Shown: one piece after another, positions 8,778 through 15,684 of the stretch | How the letters are laid out: each line of letters begins with the position of its first letter | Position numbering within the stretch: position 1 is the stretch's first letter | Assembly: GCF_000787815.1 (NCBI RefSeq) | Contig: NZ_BBPO01000066.1 | Span: forward strand, 1-36,507 | Direction of reading: 5' to 3' | Length of the DNA: 36,507 nt | Source: Streptacidiphilus neutrinimicus | Lineage (GTDB): Bacteria; Actinomycetota; Actinomycetes; Streptomycetales; Streptomycetaceae | The notes under the pieces: generated by a model | Seen by the model: only the letters and a program-made list of their open reading frames with translations | The model's database searches: none | Told to the model about the DNA's origin: nothing | Translations under genes and position numbers: made by a program

Positions 8778-8894
8778 GGCAGCCCCCTTGGGACGAGGGT
8801 GGGCGGGCAGGCGGGCAAGCGGGCGCGCGCCCGTGAGGGGCGTGCGTCAACTCTGTCACCCGGACGGTGGCCCGTGGGCGGGGATTCACCGAAC

Positions 8895-8932
8895 CGGACT
8901 AGTCATTTCGGGCTAGTCCGCGCGAAGCGGAC
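8895..8932 (-). other. Two overlapping, mutually exclusive hairpins between the pilin-like and VirB8-like genes
   Basis: CGGACTAG (8895-8902) pairs with CTAGTCCG (8913-8920), while GTCCGC (8916-8921) pairs with GCGGAC (8927-8932). The middle segment can pair with only one partner at a time. It lies downstream of the pilin-like stop and about 118 bp before the next start. It may be an intercistronic terminator or processing site. No poly-U follows. Confidence 0.45.
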
Positions 8933-8978
8933 AAGCGGGCGGCGGGAACCGGAAGCAGACGGCGGATCAGGTCGCTAA

Positions 8979-9287
8979 TCAGATCGCCATCCCATAGACA
9001 ATGGTGAAGAGCGTTCCCAGCGAACCGATGATGAACACGCCGGTCAGTCCCGCGATGATCAGCCCTTTGCCCTGTTCCGCGCTGAACGTGTCCCGCAGCG
9101 CCGTCGCGCCGATCCGCTGCTTGGCCGCGCCCCAGATGGCGATCGCCAGACAGCCGAGGATGGCCACCGCCATCACGACCTCCACCATCGTCCGGGCCTG
9201 GTTGCCCAGATTGGCGAACGGGCCCCAGTTGGGCGCGATGCCACCGATGATGGTGTTGATGTCACCCTTGCCAGCACTGAGATACAC
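8979..9287 (-). CDS. Small pilin-like (VirB2/TrbC-like) membrane protein
   Basis: This protein of about 102 aa has a short N-terminal region and two hydrophobic segments (roughly VVMAVAILGCLAIAIWGAA and GLIIAGLTGVFIIGSLG) separated by a charged loop (KQRIGATALRDTFSAEQGKG). This layout resembles cyclic or two-helix T4SS pilins and related small membrane subunits. GTG at 9287 is chosen because AGGTGGG lies eight bases upstream. ATG codons at 9311 and 9308 in the same frame lack a Shine-Dalgarno sequence and would give 110 or 109 aa. It is the first gene of the leftward T4SS-like operon. The pilin role is inferred from size, topology and place. Confidence 0.75.
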   Translation of the reverse strand: MYLSAGKGDINTIIGGIAPNWGPFANLGNQARTMVEVVMAVAILGCLAIAIWGAAKQRIGATALRDTFSAEQGKGLIIAGLTGVFIIGSLGTLFTIVYGMAI

Positions 9288-9609
9288 AACAACCACCCAC
9301 CTGATCATCATTCAAAGCCCAGCGCCCGGCCGTGGCGAAGGGCCCAGCCCTATTCTTGGCCAGATCCGATGTCGACTTGGCCACTTCTTGAAGGTTCCCT
9401 GACGAGGCTCTCGTCACAACTGCCACGATGGGGCCGTTCGACTTGCGTTGATCGACTCGTGCAGGGGTCCGATCACGTCCTGACGTCGCTCGATCGACCC
9501 TACCGCTTAGTGTCTGTATCACCGGTGATTGTCAGAGGCAACGCTGGCGCTGACACTGACGGATGACACCACGTCCGCGCGTGGCTCGCACGGCCGGGAG
9601 GAGGCCCCG
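9288..9609. promoter_or_regulatory. Divergent intergenic region with a 10-bp palindrome
   Basis: About 320 bp separate the leftward T4SS-like operon from the rightward cell-wall hydrolase. It must hold both promoters. The only clear element is the perfect palindrome TCACCGGTGA at 9519-9528, about 80 bp before the hydrolase start. GGGAGGAGG at 9596-9604 is the ribosome binding site for the gene at 9610. No convincing gene is seen here. Confidence 0.4.
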
Positions 9610-10647
9610 ATGGCGGTTCGGCGAAGCACCGCGCTGCTCGGCAGCGGGGTCGCGGTCGGACTGATCGGGCTCTTCGGGTCGTTCGTCATGGCCGTGATGA
9701 TCACGGCGGGGAACATCAACCAGGCCGCCGCGCAGGGGGCGACCACGCTCGCGCCCGGCACGGTGCCGACCGCGTACACCAGCCTGATCCAGCAGTGGGG
9801 CAACCTCTGCCCGGAACTGACGCCGCCTCTGCTCGCGGCCCAGCTCTACCAGGAGAGCGGCTTCTCCCCGGGCGCGGTCAGCCCGGTCGGCGCGCAGGGG
9901 ATAGCGCAGTTCATGCCCGCCACCTGGAAGATCTACGGGATCGACCCCACCCACACCCACACGCCCAGCGTGTGGGACCCGGCCGACGCGATCCCCTCCG
10001 CCGCCTCCTACGACTGCCAGCTCGCCAAGGACACCGCGAGCGTGCCGGGCGACCGCACCTCCAACATGCTGGCCGCCTACAACGCGGGGCCCTACGCGGT
10101 GATCAGCGCGGGCGGCGTTCCCGCCATAGCGGAGACGCAGCACTACGTCGAGAACATCAAGAAGCTGGCGCAGTCCTTCACGGCCGCGACGACGGTCGCG
10201 TTCTCCTCCCAGGCGGCCGGCGCGATCTACTTCGCGCAGAGCAAGCTGGGCACGCCCTACCTGTGGGGCGGCGAGGGCCTGGCCTCCCAGGGCTACCGCT
10301 TCGACTGCAGCGGCCTCACCCAGGCCGCCTACGCCAGCGTCGGGATCAAGCTGCCGCGCGTCGCCGCCGACCAGTGGTACGCCGGGCCGCACCCCAGCCG
10401 GGACCAGCTCCAGCCCGGCGACCTCGTTTTCTTCTCGCACGACCCGCATGACCCTTCGCAGATCCACCACGTCGGCATCTACGTCGGCGGCGGCTACATG
10501 ATCAACGCCCCGCACACGGGCGCGGTGATCCGCTACGACTCGATCGACTCCGAGGGCGACTACTTCGGCGCGACCCGGGTCACCACCGACGGCGCCGCGG
10601 CGTTGCCGACGGTTCAGGCCAACGGCACCATCGCGAACGGACAATGA
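9610..10647 (+). CDS. Bifunctional lytic transglycosylase / NlpC-P60 endopeptidase (VirB1-like)
   Basis: This 345-aa exported or membrane-anchored cell-wall hydrolase has a hydrophobic N-terminal segment at residues 9-33. A lytic transglycosylase domain spans about 55-190, with catalytic Glu82 in QESGFSP, the GIAQFMPATW block (97-106) and AAYNAGP (155-161). An NlpC/P60 domain spans about 200-325, with nucleophile Cys233 in FDCSGL and catalytic His287 in HHVGIYVG. It should cut both the glycan strand and peptide stems of peptidoglycan, as fused VirB1-type enzymes of Gram-positive T4SSs do. The start ATG 9610 has GGGAGGAGG five bases upstream; the frame extends to 9529 without such a site. It is divergent from the T4SS-like operon, implying that it opens the wall for that complex (inference). 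Confidence 0.93.
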   Translation: MAVRRSTALLGSGVAVGLIGLFGSFVMAVMITAGNINQAAAQGATTLAPGTVPTAYTSLIQQWGNLCPELTPPLLAAQLYQESGFSPGAVSPVGAQGIAQFMPATWKIYGIDPTHTHTPSVWDPADAIPSAASYDCQLAKDTASVPGDRTSNMLAAYNAGPYAVISAGGVPAIAETQHYVENIKKLAQSFTAATTVAFSSQAAGAIYFAQSKLGTPYLWGGEGLASQGYRFDCSGLTQAAYASVGIKLPRVAADQWYAGPHPSRDQLQPGDLVFFSHDPHDPSQIHHVGIYVGGGYMINAPHTGAVIRYDSIDSEGDYFGATRVTTDGAAALPTVQANGTIANGQ

Positions 10648-10690
10648 CGCCGCGTTGATGGTTCTGGTGTGTCGGTTGTGCCCAACCAGT

Positions 10691-10751
10691 GAGCGAAGGG
10701 CAACGTTCCGATAACTTCCTGGGTGATCGGAACGCTTTGGGGCATTCGCTC
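10691..10751. other. Two-tier stem structure between the hydrolase and PAP2 genes
   Basis: GAGCGAA (10691-10697) pairs with TTCGCTC (10745-10751), and inside it CGTTCCGAT (10704-10712) pairs perfectly with ATCGGAACG (10726-10734) around a 13-nt loop. A small GGTTG/CAACC hairpin lies just upstream (about 10674-10687). It could be a terminator of the hydrolase gene, an operator, or leader RNA of the next gene about 100 bp downstream. Confidence 0.5.
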
Positions 10752-10852
10752 CGTTGTGCCCGCTGTCAGGCGAGCACACTTGACCTTGGTGCAACGACGC
10801 AACGGGGGTTGCTCTACGGCTCTTGGCTGAGGAATGTGCGGAGGTGTGCGGG

Positions 10853-11554
10853 GTGGTCGCGCTGCTGGCGGACGGCGGTGGAAGCCTCGACTGGTCGTTG
10901 GTGTCGGCGGTCAACGGCCTGGCGAAGAGCCTTCCCTCGGCCCTGGACTCCGCACTGGCCTTCATGGGGGAGTACGGGGTCCCGCTGGCCTCGGTCCTGC
11001 TGCTGCTCTTCGCGTGGGCGTGGGCGCGCCGGGGCAAGGGCGCGCCGGTCGCCGTCGCCGGGCTCCTGTGGGCCGGCCTCGCGTCCGGCCTGGCGCTGCT
11101 GCTGAACGTGCCCGTCCGGGCCATGGTCCAGCGCCCCAGACCCTTCGTCTCCCACCCAGGTGGGCTCGATCTGCTCATGAGCCATCAGGCCAACGGGTCC
11201 TTCGCGAGCGACCACGCCACGTTCACGATGGCCGTGGCGGTCGGCCTGATGCTGGTCGACCGGCGGCTGGGCCGCATCGGCATCGGCCTGGCCTTCGTCG
11301 AAGGCTTCCTGCGGGTCTTCATGGGCGTGCACTACCCCTCCGACGTCCTCGGCGGCTACGCGCTGGGGACGGCGACGGTGCTGCTGCTCGCGCCGGTGGC
11401 GATGGCCGTCCTGACGCCGTTCACCCACGCCCTGACCCGCACCGCGCTCCGGCCCCTCGTCATCGCCGCGGCCGGGGCCCCACTCGGCCACGCCGCCGCC
11501 GCCCAGCCCCAGCCCTCCGGCACGGAGGAACCGCCCCACCACCTGGCCGCCTAG
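10853..11554 (+). CDS. PAP2-family membrane phosphatase
   Basis: This protein of about 233 aa has several membrane segments and all three PAP2 motifs: the VQRPRPF block, a variant second motif SFASDHAT (usually PSGH; here SDH keeps the His), and RVFMGVHYPSDVLGG with the last catalytic His and Asp. Members dephosphorylate lipid phosphates such as undecaprenyl diphosphate or phosphatidic acid on the outer face of the membrane. GTG at 10853 is preferred because GGAGG (10840-10844) lies eight bases upstream; a TTG at 10823 would add 10 residues. The C-terminal tail is Ala/Pro-rich. Adjacent to a peptidoglycan hydrolase, recycling of the wall lipid carrier is plausible, but the substrate is not shown by sequence. 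Confidence 0.9.
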   Translation: MVALLADGGGSLDWSLVSAVNGLAKSLPSALDSALAFMGEYGVPLASVLLLLFAWAWARRGKGAPVAVAGLLWAGLASGLALLLNVPVRAMVQRPRPFVSHPGGLDLLMSHQANGSFASDHATFTMAVAVGLMLVDRRLGRIGIGLAFVEGFLRVFMGVHYPSDVLGGYALGTATVLLLAPVAMAVLTPFTHALTRTALRPLVIAAAGAPLGHAAAAQPQPSGTEEPPHHLAA

Positions 11555-11556
11555 GA

Positions 11557-11572
11557 CGCAGCCTCGGCTGCG
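11557..11572. terminator. Short hairpin after the PAP2 gene
   Basis: CGCAGCC-TC-GGCTGCG begins three bases after the PAP2 stop codon. The seven-base arms are perfect but the loop is only two bases, so the real stem is shorter. The rest of the gap to 11789, between convergent genes, shows only GC-rich sequence with no gene seen. Confidence 0.4.
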
Positions 11573-11789
11573 CCCGCCCGGGTCCCACCCTCCAGGGCGC
11601 TCCTGCCCCGTGGCCGCTGACAGTTCCGAAGTCAAGGCCGAGGCCCAGGCACGTCCGCGGGCCCGCGCCGACGCCGGCGACGATCCCTGACGGGGCCGTC
11701 AGCCGGGGCAGCGCGGAGGCGCTGGACCGCGGCCCCGAGGGCGCCCAGGCAGGCCCCAGGGGCGGGCCCGTGTGGGTGGCGGCCGGGCC

Positions 11790-13394
11790 TCAGGTCAGGG
11801 GGATGCCCTGGGGGAAGTGGAAGAGGCCGTGGGGGTCGTAGGTGCGCTTGACCTGGCGGAGGCGGGTGGCGTTCGCGCCGTAGTAGGCCTGCTCCCAGCC
11901 GTGGAGCCCGGGGTCGACGTAGTTCTGGTACGCCTCGCCGCTCGCGTAGGGCCGCATCGTGGTCCAGGCGTTGTTGATCCACGACCAGGACTGGGAGGCC
12001 GCCGAGCCGCCCGTGACGCCCGCGGGATAGTCCGCGGTGTACTGGGCCAGGAAGAGCGCGTCGCGGTGGACGAACGCGGTGTCCCGCGCGCCGACGCGGT
12101 TGATCGCGCCGCCCAGGGCGTCGAAGGCGATGGCCGCTTCGCCGCCCTTGGGGGCGTAGCTGCGGTAGCGGGCCACCGCGGCGACGACGGCGGCAGCGCC
12201 CGCGCCGGTCAGGGGCTGGGTGAAGAAGTCGGAGCGCGCGCCGTAGGAGGAGCGGACCACCCGGCCCGCGGGGTTGTGGCCGGGCAGCACGCCGGGCACG
12301 TGGGCCTGGGCCGCGGACTGGCCGCTGACGCCGCCCATGACCTGCATGGTCGTCAGGTACGAGGCGCTGTGCAGGGAGGCGCTCGTCGGGCGCTCGGCCA
12401 GCCGGTCGATGAGGTTGGCCAGCTCGGTGCGCGAGCCGCCGAGCATGTTGACCGTCGACTGGACGCGCAGGTTGCCGTCCCACGAGGCGGTGATGTGCAG
12501 GTTGGCCCAGAGGCTGTCGGGCGCGCTGGGCGCCCACTGCTGCCAGGCCTCGATGGCCTGCCGGGCGCGGGACCAGGGCCAGGACAGGAAGCCGTAGGCG
12601 CAGTCGTCGGCCGGGTGGGTGCGGAAGTCGAGGCGGGTGACGACGCCGAAGTTGCCGCCGCCCGCGCCGCGCAGCGCCCAGAAGAGGTCGGCGTCCTGGC
12701 TGGAGCTGACCTCGCGGATCTGGCCGTCCGGGGTGACGATCTCCGCGCCGATGAGATTGTCGCAGGTCAAGCCGTTGGCTCTGCCGGTCACGCCGACACC
12801 GCCGCCGAGGGTCAGGCCGCTGACGCCGACGCTCGGGCAGGAGCCCGCGGGGATCGTCCGGCCGGACGCGGCGAGGTGGGTGTAGACGTCGATCAGCCGC
12901 GCGCCCGCGCCGACGCTCGCGGTGCCGCCGCCGGAGCTGACCGTGCCGAGCTTCCCCACGTCGATGACCAGACCGTTGCTGACGGTGGACCAGCCCGCGT
13001 AGCTGTGTCCGCCGTTGCGCGGCACGAGCGGGACACCGGAGCTGCGGGCGAAGGCGATGCAGGCGGCGACGTCCTTCGCGTTGGCGACATAGGCGACTGC
13101 CGCCGGGCGCACGCTGTCGAAGCGCGGCTGGAAGAGCTCGACGGCCTCGCCGAAGTCGGCCTGGCCGGGGCGGATCAGGCGGCCGGAGAGCTGGTGGGCG
13201 AGCCCGGTCCAGTCGGGCGCGCCACGGGAGACGGTGGTCTGCGCGGTCGTGGTGGCGCCGACGCCCGCCCGGGCCGAGGTGGTGGCGGCCGCGGCCGGCC
13301 CGGACTTCGCGCCGCAGGCGGCCACGCCCACGCCCGCGGCGAGCGCCCCGCCTGCGAGCAGCAGGCTCCGACGCGTCGTTCCCTGGTCGCCCAT
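11790..13394 (-). CDS. Tat-exported bicovalent FAD oxidoreductase (berberine-bridge-enzyme type)
   Basis: This 534-aa flavoprotein has a twin-arginine signal (TTRRSLLLAGG, residues 6-16) that ends in VAAC, Cys27, a possible lipobox. The FAD-binding PCMH-type domain (about 85-260) contains His130 in RNGGHSYAG and Cys186 in GSCPSVG followed by TLGGGVG. These are the positions that bind FAD through both His and Cys in berberine-bridge and glucooligosaccharide oxidases. The C-terminal BBE segment (about 485-530) contains the typical YDPHGLFHFPQGI. Such enzymes oxidise sugars, alkaloids or other alcohols and amines using oxygen; the substrate cannot be read from sequence. The start ATG has GAGGA six bases upstream. 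It is a stand-alone gene, convergent with PAP2. Folding before export fits Tat use. Confidence 0.93.
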   Translation of the reverse strand: MGDQGTTRRSLLLAGGALAAGVGVAACGAKSGPAAAATTSARAGVGATTTAQTTVSRGAPDWTGLAHQLSGRLIRPGQADFGEAVELFQPRFDSVRPAAVAYVANAKDVAACIAFARSSGVPLVPRNGGHSYAGWSTVSNGLVIDVGKLGTVSSGGGTASVGAGARLIDVYTHLAASGRTIPAGSCPSVGVSGLTLGGGVGVTGRANGLTCDNLIGAEIVTPDGQIREVSSSQDADLFWALRGAGGGNFGVVTRLDFRTHPADDCAYGFLSWPWSRARQAIEAWQQWAPSAPDSLWANLHITASWDGNLRVQSTVNMLGGSRTELANLIDRLAERPTSASLHSASYLTTMQVMGGVSGQSAAQAHVPGVLPGHNPAGRVVRSSYGARSDFFTQPLTGAGAAAVVAAVARYRSYAPKGGEAAIAFDALGGAINRVGARDTAFVHRDALFLAQYTADYPAGVTGGSAASQSWSWINNAWTTMRPYASGEAYQNYVDPGLHGWEQAYYGANATRLRQVKRTYDPHGLFHFPQGIPLT

Positions 13395-13551
13395 GCTGAT
13401 CCTCTACCGCCCCGAGTGATGGTTACGCGGGAGTAGACGTGCATTCCCCCGGGAGGGTTGCAGATATCCCGACAAGCGGACCGGCGGCAGACCCGGCAGA
13501 GGGCCCGGGCGAGGGCCCGGGCAGTGCCGGGGCAGGGGCCGGGGCGGGTGC
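13395..13551. other. GC-rich gap with tandem GGGCCCGGGC units
   Basis: This is the upstream region of the flavoprotein gene and the downstream region of the small leftward gene. It contains two adjacent copies of a GAGGGCCCGGGC-type unit (about 13499-13522), each self-complementary. These may form the terminator of the small gene. No other gene is seen. Confidence 0.35.
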
Positions 13552-13743
13552 TTACAGCGCCGTCTCGATGGAGTGCTCGTCCGCGTCGCGCCGCGCGCGG
13601 TCCCGGGAGCGTCGGGCGGGCGCGTACCAGCCGCAGCTGCAGCGTGCCACGGCGAACGCGCCTCTCTCCGCCACGGACGTGATGTGCTCCGCTCTCCCCT
13701 CACATCGCTGGTGAGGGATCGCCGAAGGCGCGTCGTGAGTCAC
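13552..13743 (-). CDS. Small conserved protein with CxCGW motif
   Basis: This 63-aa soluble protein has HQRCEG near residues 11-16, a central FAVARCSCGWYAPARRSRDRARR block and an acidic end. The spaced Cys and His residues (HxxC, then CxC) could bind a metal or form a small zinc-ribbon-like fold, and the following Arg-rich helix could touch nucleic acid. I recall similar short proteins, with the same CxCGW-ARRSRDRARRD phrase, across Streptomyces, which is why I accept this short frame. The start is GTG with no clear Shine-Dalgarno sequence, so a leaderless transcript is possible. It is divergent from the lipoprotein gene. Function unknown. Confidence 0.65.
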   Translation of the reverse strand: MTHDAPSAIPHQRCEGRAEHITSVAERGAFAVARCSCGWYAPARRSRDRARRDADEHSIETAL

Positions 13744-13866
13744 GAATCAACGGTAACCCGGACAGCCCAGACATTCGTTGGGCCGGACGGCCGTAACCCC
13801 ACGCCGGACGGCTCGTTGGGCACTGCGCGCACGCCCCGCCGCGCACGCCGTGCCCAGGAGGACCGT

Positions 13867-14751
13867 ATGTCTCGCCCGTACCGCCGCGCCTTCCACGCCG
13901 CAGCCGCCGCGACCTCCGTCGCCGCGGTGCTCGGCCTGGCCGCCTGCTCCTCGTCGGGGCAGACGGGCGCGAGCAACGACGCCCAGACCGTCAAGGTGAA
14001 CCCGGCGGACGACCACCTGGCGGCCGACCCGCTCACGGCGGTGCGGGCCGCCGCCGACATCACCGGGCACAACGGTTCGATCCAGGACGCCACCACGCTG
14101 CACACGGTCGCGGGCAAGAAGCAGATGACGCTGCGCGGCACGGGCGTCTACGACTACACCAGCCACCTCGGCCGGCTGGAGATCAACGTCCCGGCCGGCA
14201 GTGCCACCCCGGCGGGCAAGCTGACGGAGATCGTCGGCCTCGGCGTGGTCTACCTGCAGAACCCCGGCGCCAAGGTCCCGGCGGGCAAGTGGGTCAAGCT
14301 CCAGGTGCAGCAGCTCGGCGACGGCAACCTGGTGAGCAGCGGCGCCACCGATCCGGCCAGCGCCGCGGACGCGCTGCGCGGCGCGCAGACGGCCCAGCTG
14401 GTGGATTCGGCGACGGTGGACGGCGTGGTCCTCAAGCACTACAGGGGCACGCTGGATCTCGCCGAGGCGTCCAAGGCCACCGGCGGCCCGTCCAGCGCCG
14501 GGCTGGCCCTCGCCGCGCACACCTTCACCGTCAAGAAGGTGCCCTACGACGTCTGGCTCGACGAGCACGGCCGTATCAGCAAGATCGTCGAGGTCTTCAC
14601 CTTCTCCAACGTCCCCGGGTCCACGGTGGCCAAGGACCAGGTCGTGGTGACCTCCACCAGCCAGTTCTCCGGGTACGGCACGCCGGTCCAGGTCGCGCTT
14701 CCCTCCGACGCGGACGTGGTGGGGCCGAGCGCGGCGGCCGGCGCCAAGTAG
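13867..14751 (+). CDS. LppX/LprG-like lipoprotein
   Basis: This 294-aa lipoprotein has a signal peptide with Arg residues, a hydrophobic core and the lipobox LAAC with Cys27. A Ser/Gly linker follows, and the body consists of many predicted beta strands in the pattern of the LppX/LprAFG family, which carries lipids or glycolipids in mycobacteria. The segments LRGTGVYDYTSHLGRLEI and PYDVWLDEHGRISKIVEVF are the recognisable family features. The start ATG has AGGAGG five bases upstream (13856-13861); the frame is open from 13573 but that part lacks coding character. It is expected on the outer face of the membrane. The ligand is unknown; the family call is from pattern recognition. Confidence 0.85.
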   Translation: MSRPYRRAFHAAAAATSVAAVLGLAACSSSGQTGASNDAQTVKVNPADDHLAADPLTAVRAAADITGHNGSIQDATTLHTVAGKKQMTLRGTGVYDYTSHLGRLEINVPAGSATPAGKLTEIVGLGVVYLQNPGAKVPAGKWVKLQVQQLGDGNLVSSGATDPASAADALRGAQTAQLVDSATVDGVVLKHYRGTLDLAEASKATGGPSSAGLALAAHTFTVKKVPYDVWLDEHGRISKIVEVFTFSNVPGSTVAKDQVVVTSTSQFSGYGTPVQVALPSDADVVGPSAAAGAK

Positions 14752-14885
14752 CGCAGGGGCGTCGTGCCCGCAAGGAGCGCGCAGCCGCCGCGTGCAAAAT
14801 GGCCCAGACGTGCCATGCACGCCCGGCACGGGGTGCCTACTCTGTAAGGAGTTGACTACCCGTCGGCGGTGAGGAGGTGGCGCGC

Positions 14886-15080
14886 GTGGCTGCGGACGAC
14901 CTGGTCGCCCTGGCGGAGATCGAGATGTACAGCGATCTCATCATCGCGGCCGCCGCCACCCCGGGCGAGCGGCTCACCGAGGAGCGGATCGACACCATCC
15001 TGCGGGTGGAGCGGGACCCGAAGATGCCCCGGGTCCCGCAGCAGCGGATCAGCGGCGAGGATCCCCCGCAGGGGCGGTGA
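14886..15080 (+). CDS. Short conserved hypothetical protein
   Basis: This 64-aa protein has no signal peptide, membrane segment or Cys. The N-terminal half looks helical (DDLVALAEIEMYSDLIIAA), and the C-terminal part is polar with PKMPRVPQQRISGEDPP. GTG 14886 is chosen because GAGGAGG (14871-14877) lies eight bases upstream; GTG at 14877 overlaps that site and would add three residues. It follows the lipoprotein gene by about 134 bp and is convergent with the CsoR-type gene. I recall similar short proteins in Streptomyces at this place but no function. Confidence 0.75.
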   Translation: MAADDLVALAEIEMYSDLIIAAAATPGERLTEERIDTILRVERDPKMPRVPQQRISGEDPPQGR

Positions 15081-15123
15081 TCACGAAAGTCCCGCGACCG
15101 GAAGACGCATCACGCGAATGTGA

Positions 15124-15477
15124 TCAGGACCTCAGTAGCCGCGAAATCGCCGCGGTCGCCTCGGCGACTTTCTCCTCCGCCTCGGCTCCGCCCTTCTCCA
15201 TGGCGTCCGCCACGCAGTGCCGCAGGTGTTCCTCCAGCAGGCTGAGCGCGAAGGACTGGAGCGCCTTGGTGCTTGCGGAGACCTGGGTGAGGATGTCGAT
15301 GCAGTAGGTGTCGTTCTCGACCATCCGCTGCAGGCCGCGGACCTGGCCCTCGATCCGGCGCAGCCGCTTGACGTGGTCGTCCTTGCGTGCGCTGTACCCG
15401 TGAGGTCCGCTGTGGTCCGAGTGCGTCGGCTCGGCGTGCGGCGTCTCTTCGGCGGCCAGGGCTTCCACGGCGTCCAT
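15124..15477 (-). CDS. CsoR-family copper-sensing repressor
   Basis: This 117-aa all-helical regulator has an N-terminal His-rich extension (1-30). The CsoR/RcnR core begins at HVKRLRRIEGQVRGLQRM. The copper-binding triad is complete: Cys59 in DTYC, His84 and Cys88 in EEHLRHC, with the same spacing (25 and 4) as the Cys-His-Cys of known Cu(I) CsoR proteins. Apo-protein normally represses copper efflux genes and leaves DNA on Cu(I) binding. No copper ATPase or chaperone gene lies beside it, so its targets are elsewhere or it regulates itself. An AT-rich palindrome at 15520-15532, 43 bp upstream of the start, is a candidate operator or promoter element. Confidence 0.9.
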   Translation of the reverse strand: MDAVEALAAEETPHAEPTHSDHSGPHGYSARKDDHVKRLRRIEGQVRGLQRMVENDTYCIDILTQVSASTKALQSFALSLLEEHLRHCVADAMEKGGAEAEEKVAEATAAISRLLRS

Positions 15478-15519
15478 GCCCCCATGGTAGGTGGCACGGG
15501 CTCGATCCGGTCACGGGTG

Positions 15520-15532
15520 GATATCGAATATC
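15520..15532. promoter_or_regulatory. AT-rich palindrome upstream of the CsoR-family gene
   Basis: GATATCGAATATC (arms GATAT/ATATC, 3-bp centre) is 43 bp before the CsoR-type start codon. AT-rich dyads are rare in this sequence, so this may be a -10 region combined with an operator. It does not match the GC-rich CsoR operator I know from mycobacteria. Confidence 0.4.
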
Positions 15533-15631
15533 GGCGCGGTGGGCACTTGAGGGTGACCGCTGTGCCAGTGCGTACGCAAGGATGATTTCCGTTGCTCCGT
15601 GTCAGCCGTAACACCCCGGTGTGCGCAAAGT

Positions 15632-15663
15632 GCGGACGCAGCGCCTAGCATCGCTACGTCCGC
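15632..15663 (+). promoter_or_regulatory. Candidate promoter with dyad for the DUF47-pit operon
   Basis: A TAGCAT -10-like hexamer (15645-15650) sits in the loop of an inverted repeat: GCGGACG (15632-15638) with CGTCCGC (15657-15663), extended inside by AGCG/CGCT. It lies 22 bp before the GTG start at 15685, so a regulator bound here would block transcription start. A second small dyad, ACACC-CC-GGTGT, lies at 15611-15622. I see no tandem 11-bp PHO boxes here. Confidence 0.45.
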
Positions 15664-15684
15664 CCCTGTACTTCGGAGACTTTT

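Noticed and set aside
9288-9609. c-di-AMP (ydaO-type) riboswitch upstream of the NlpC/P60 gene
   Set aside because: Such riboswitches often precede wall hydrolases in actinobacteria, but I find none of the conserved paired segments here.
85-11554. Integrated conjugative element
   Set aside because: No integrase, excisionase, relaxase, replication gene, tRNA or direct-repeat att site is seen, and core genes follow directly.
15540-15684. PHO box for the DUF47-pit operon
   Set aside because: No two adjacent 11-bp GTTCA-type units are present.
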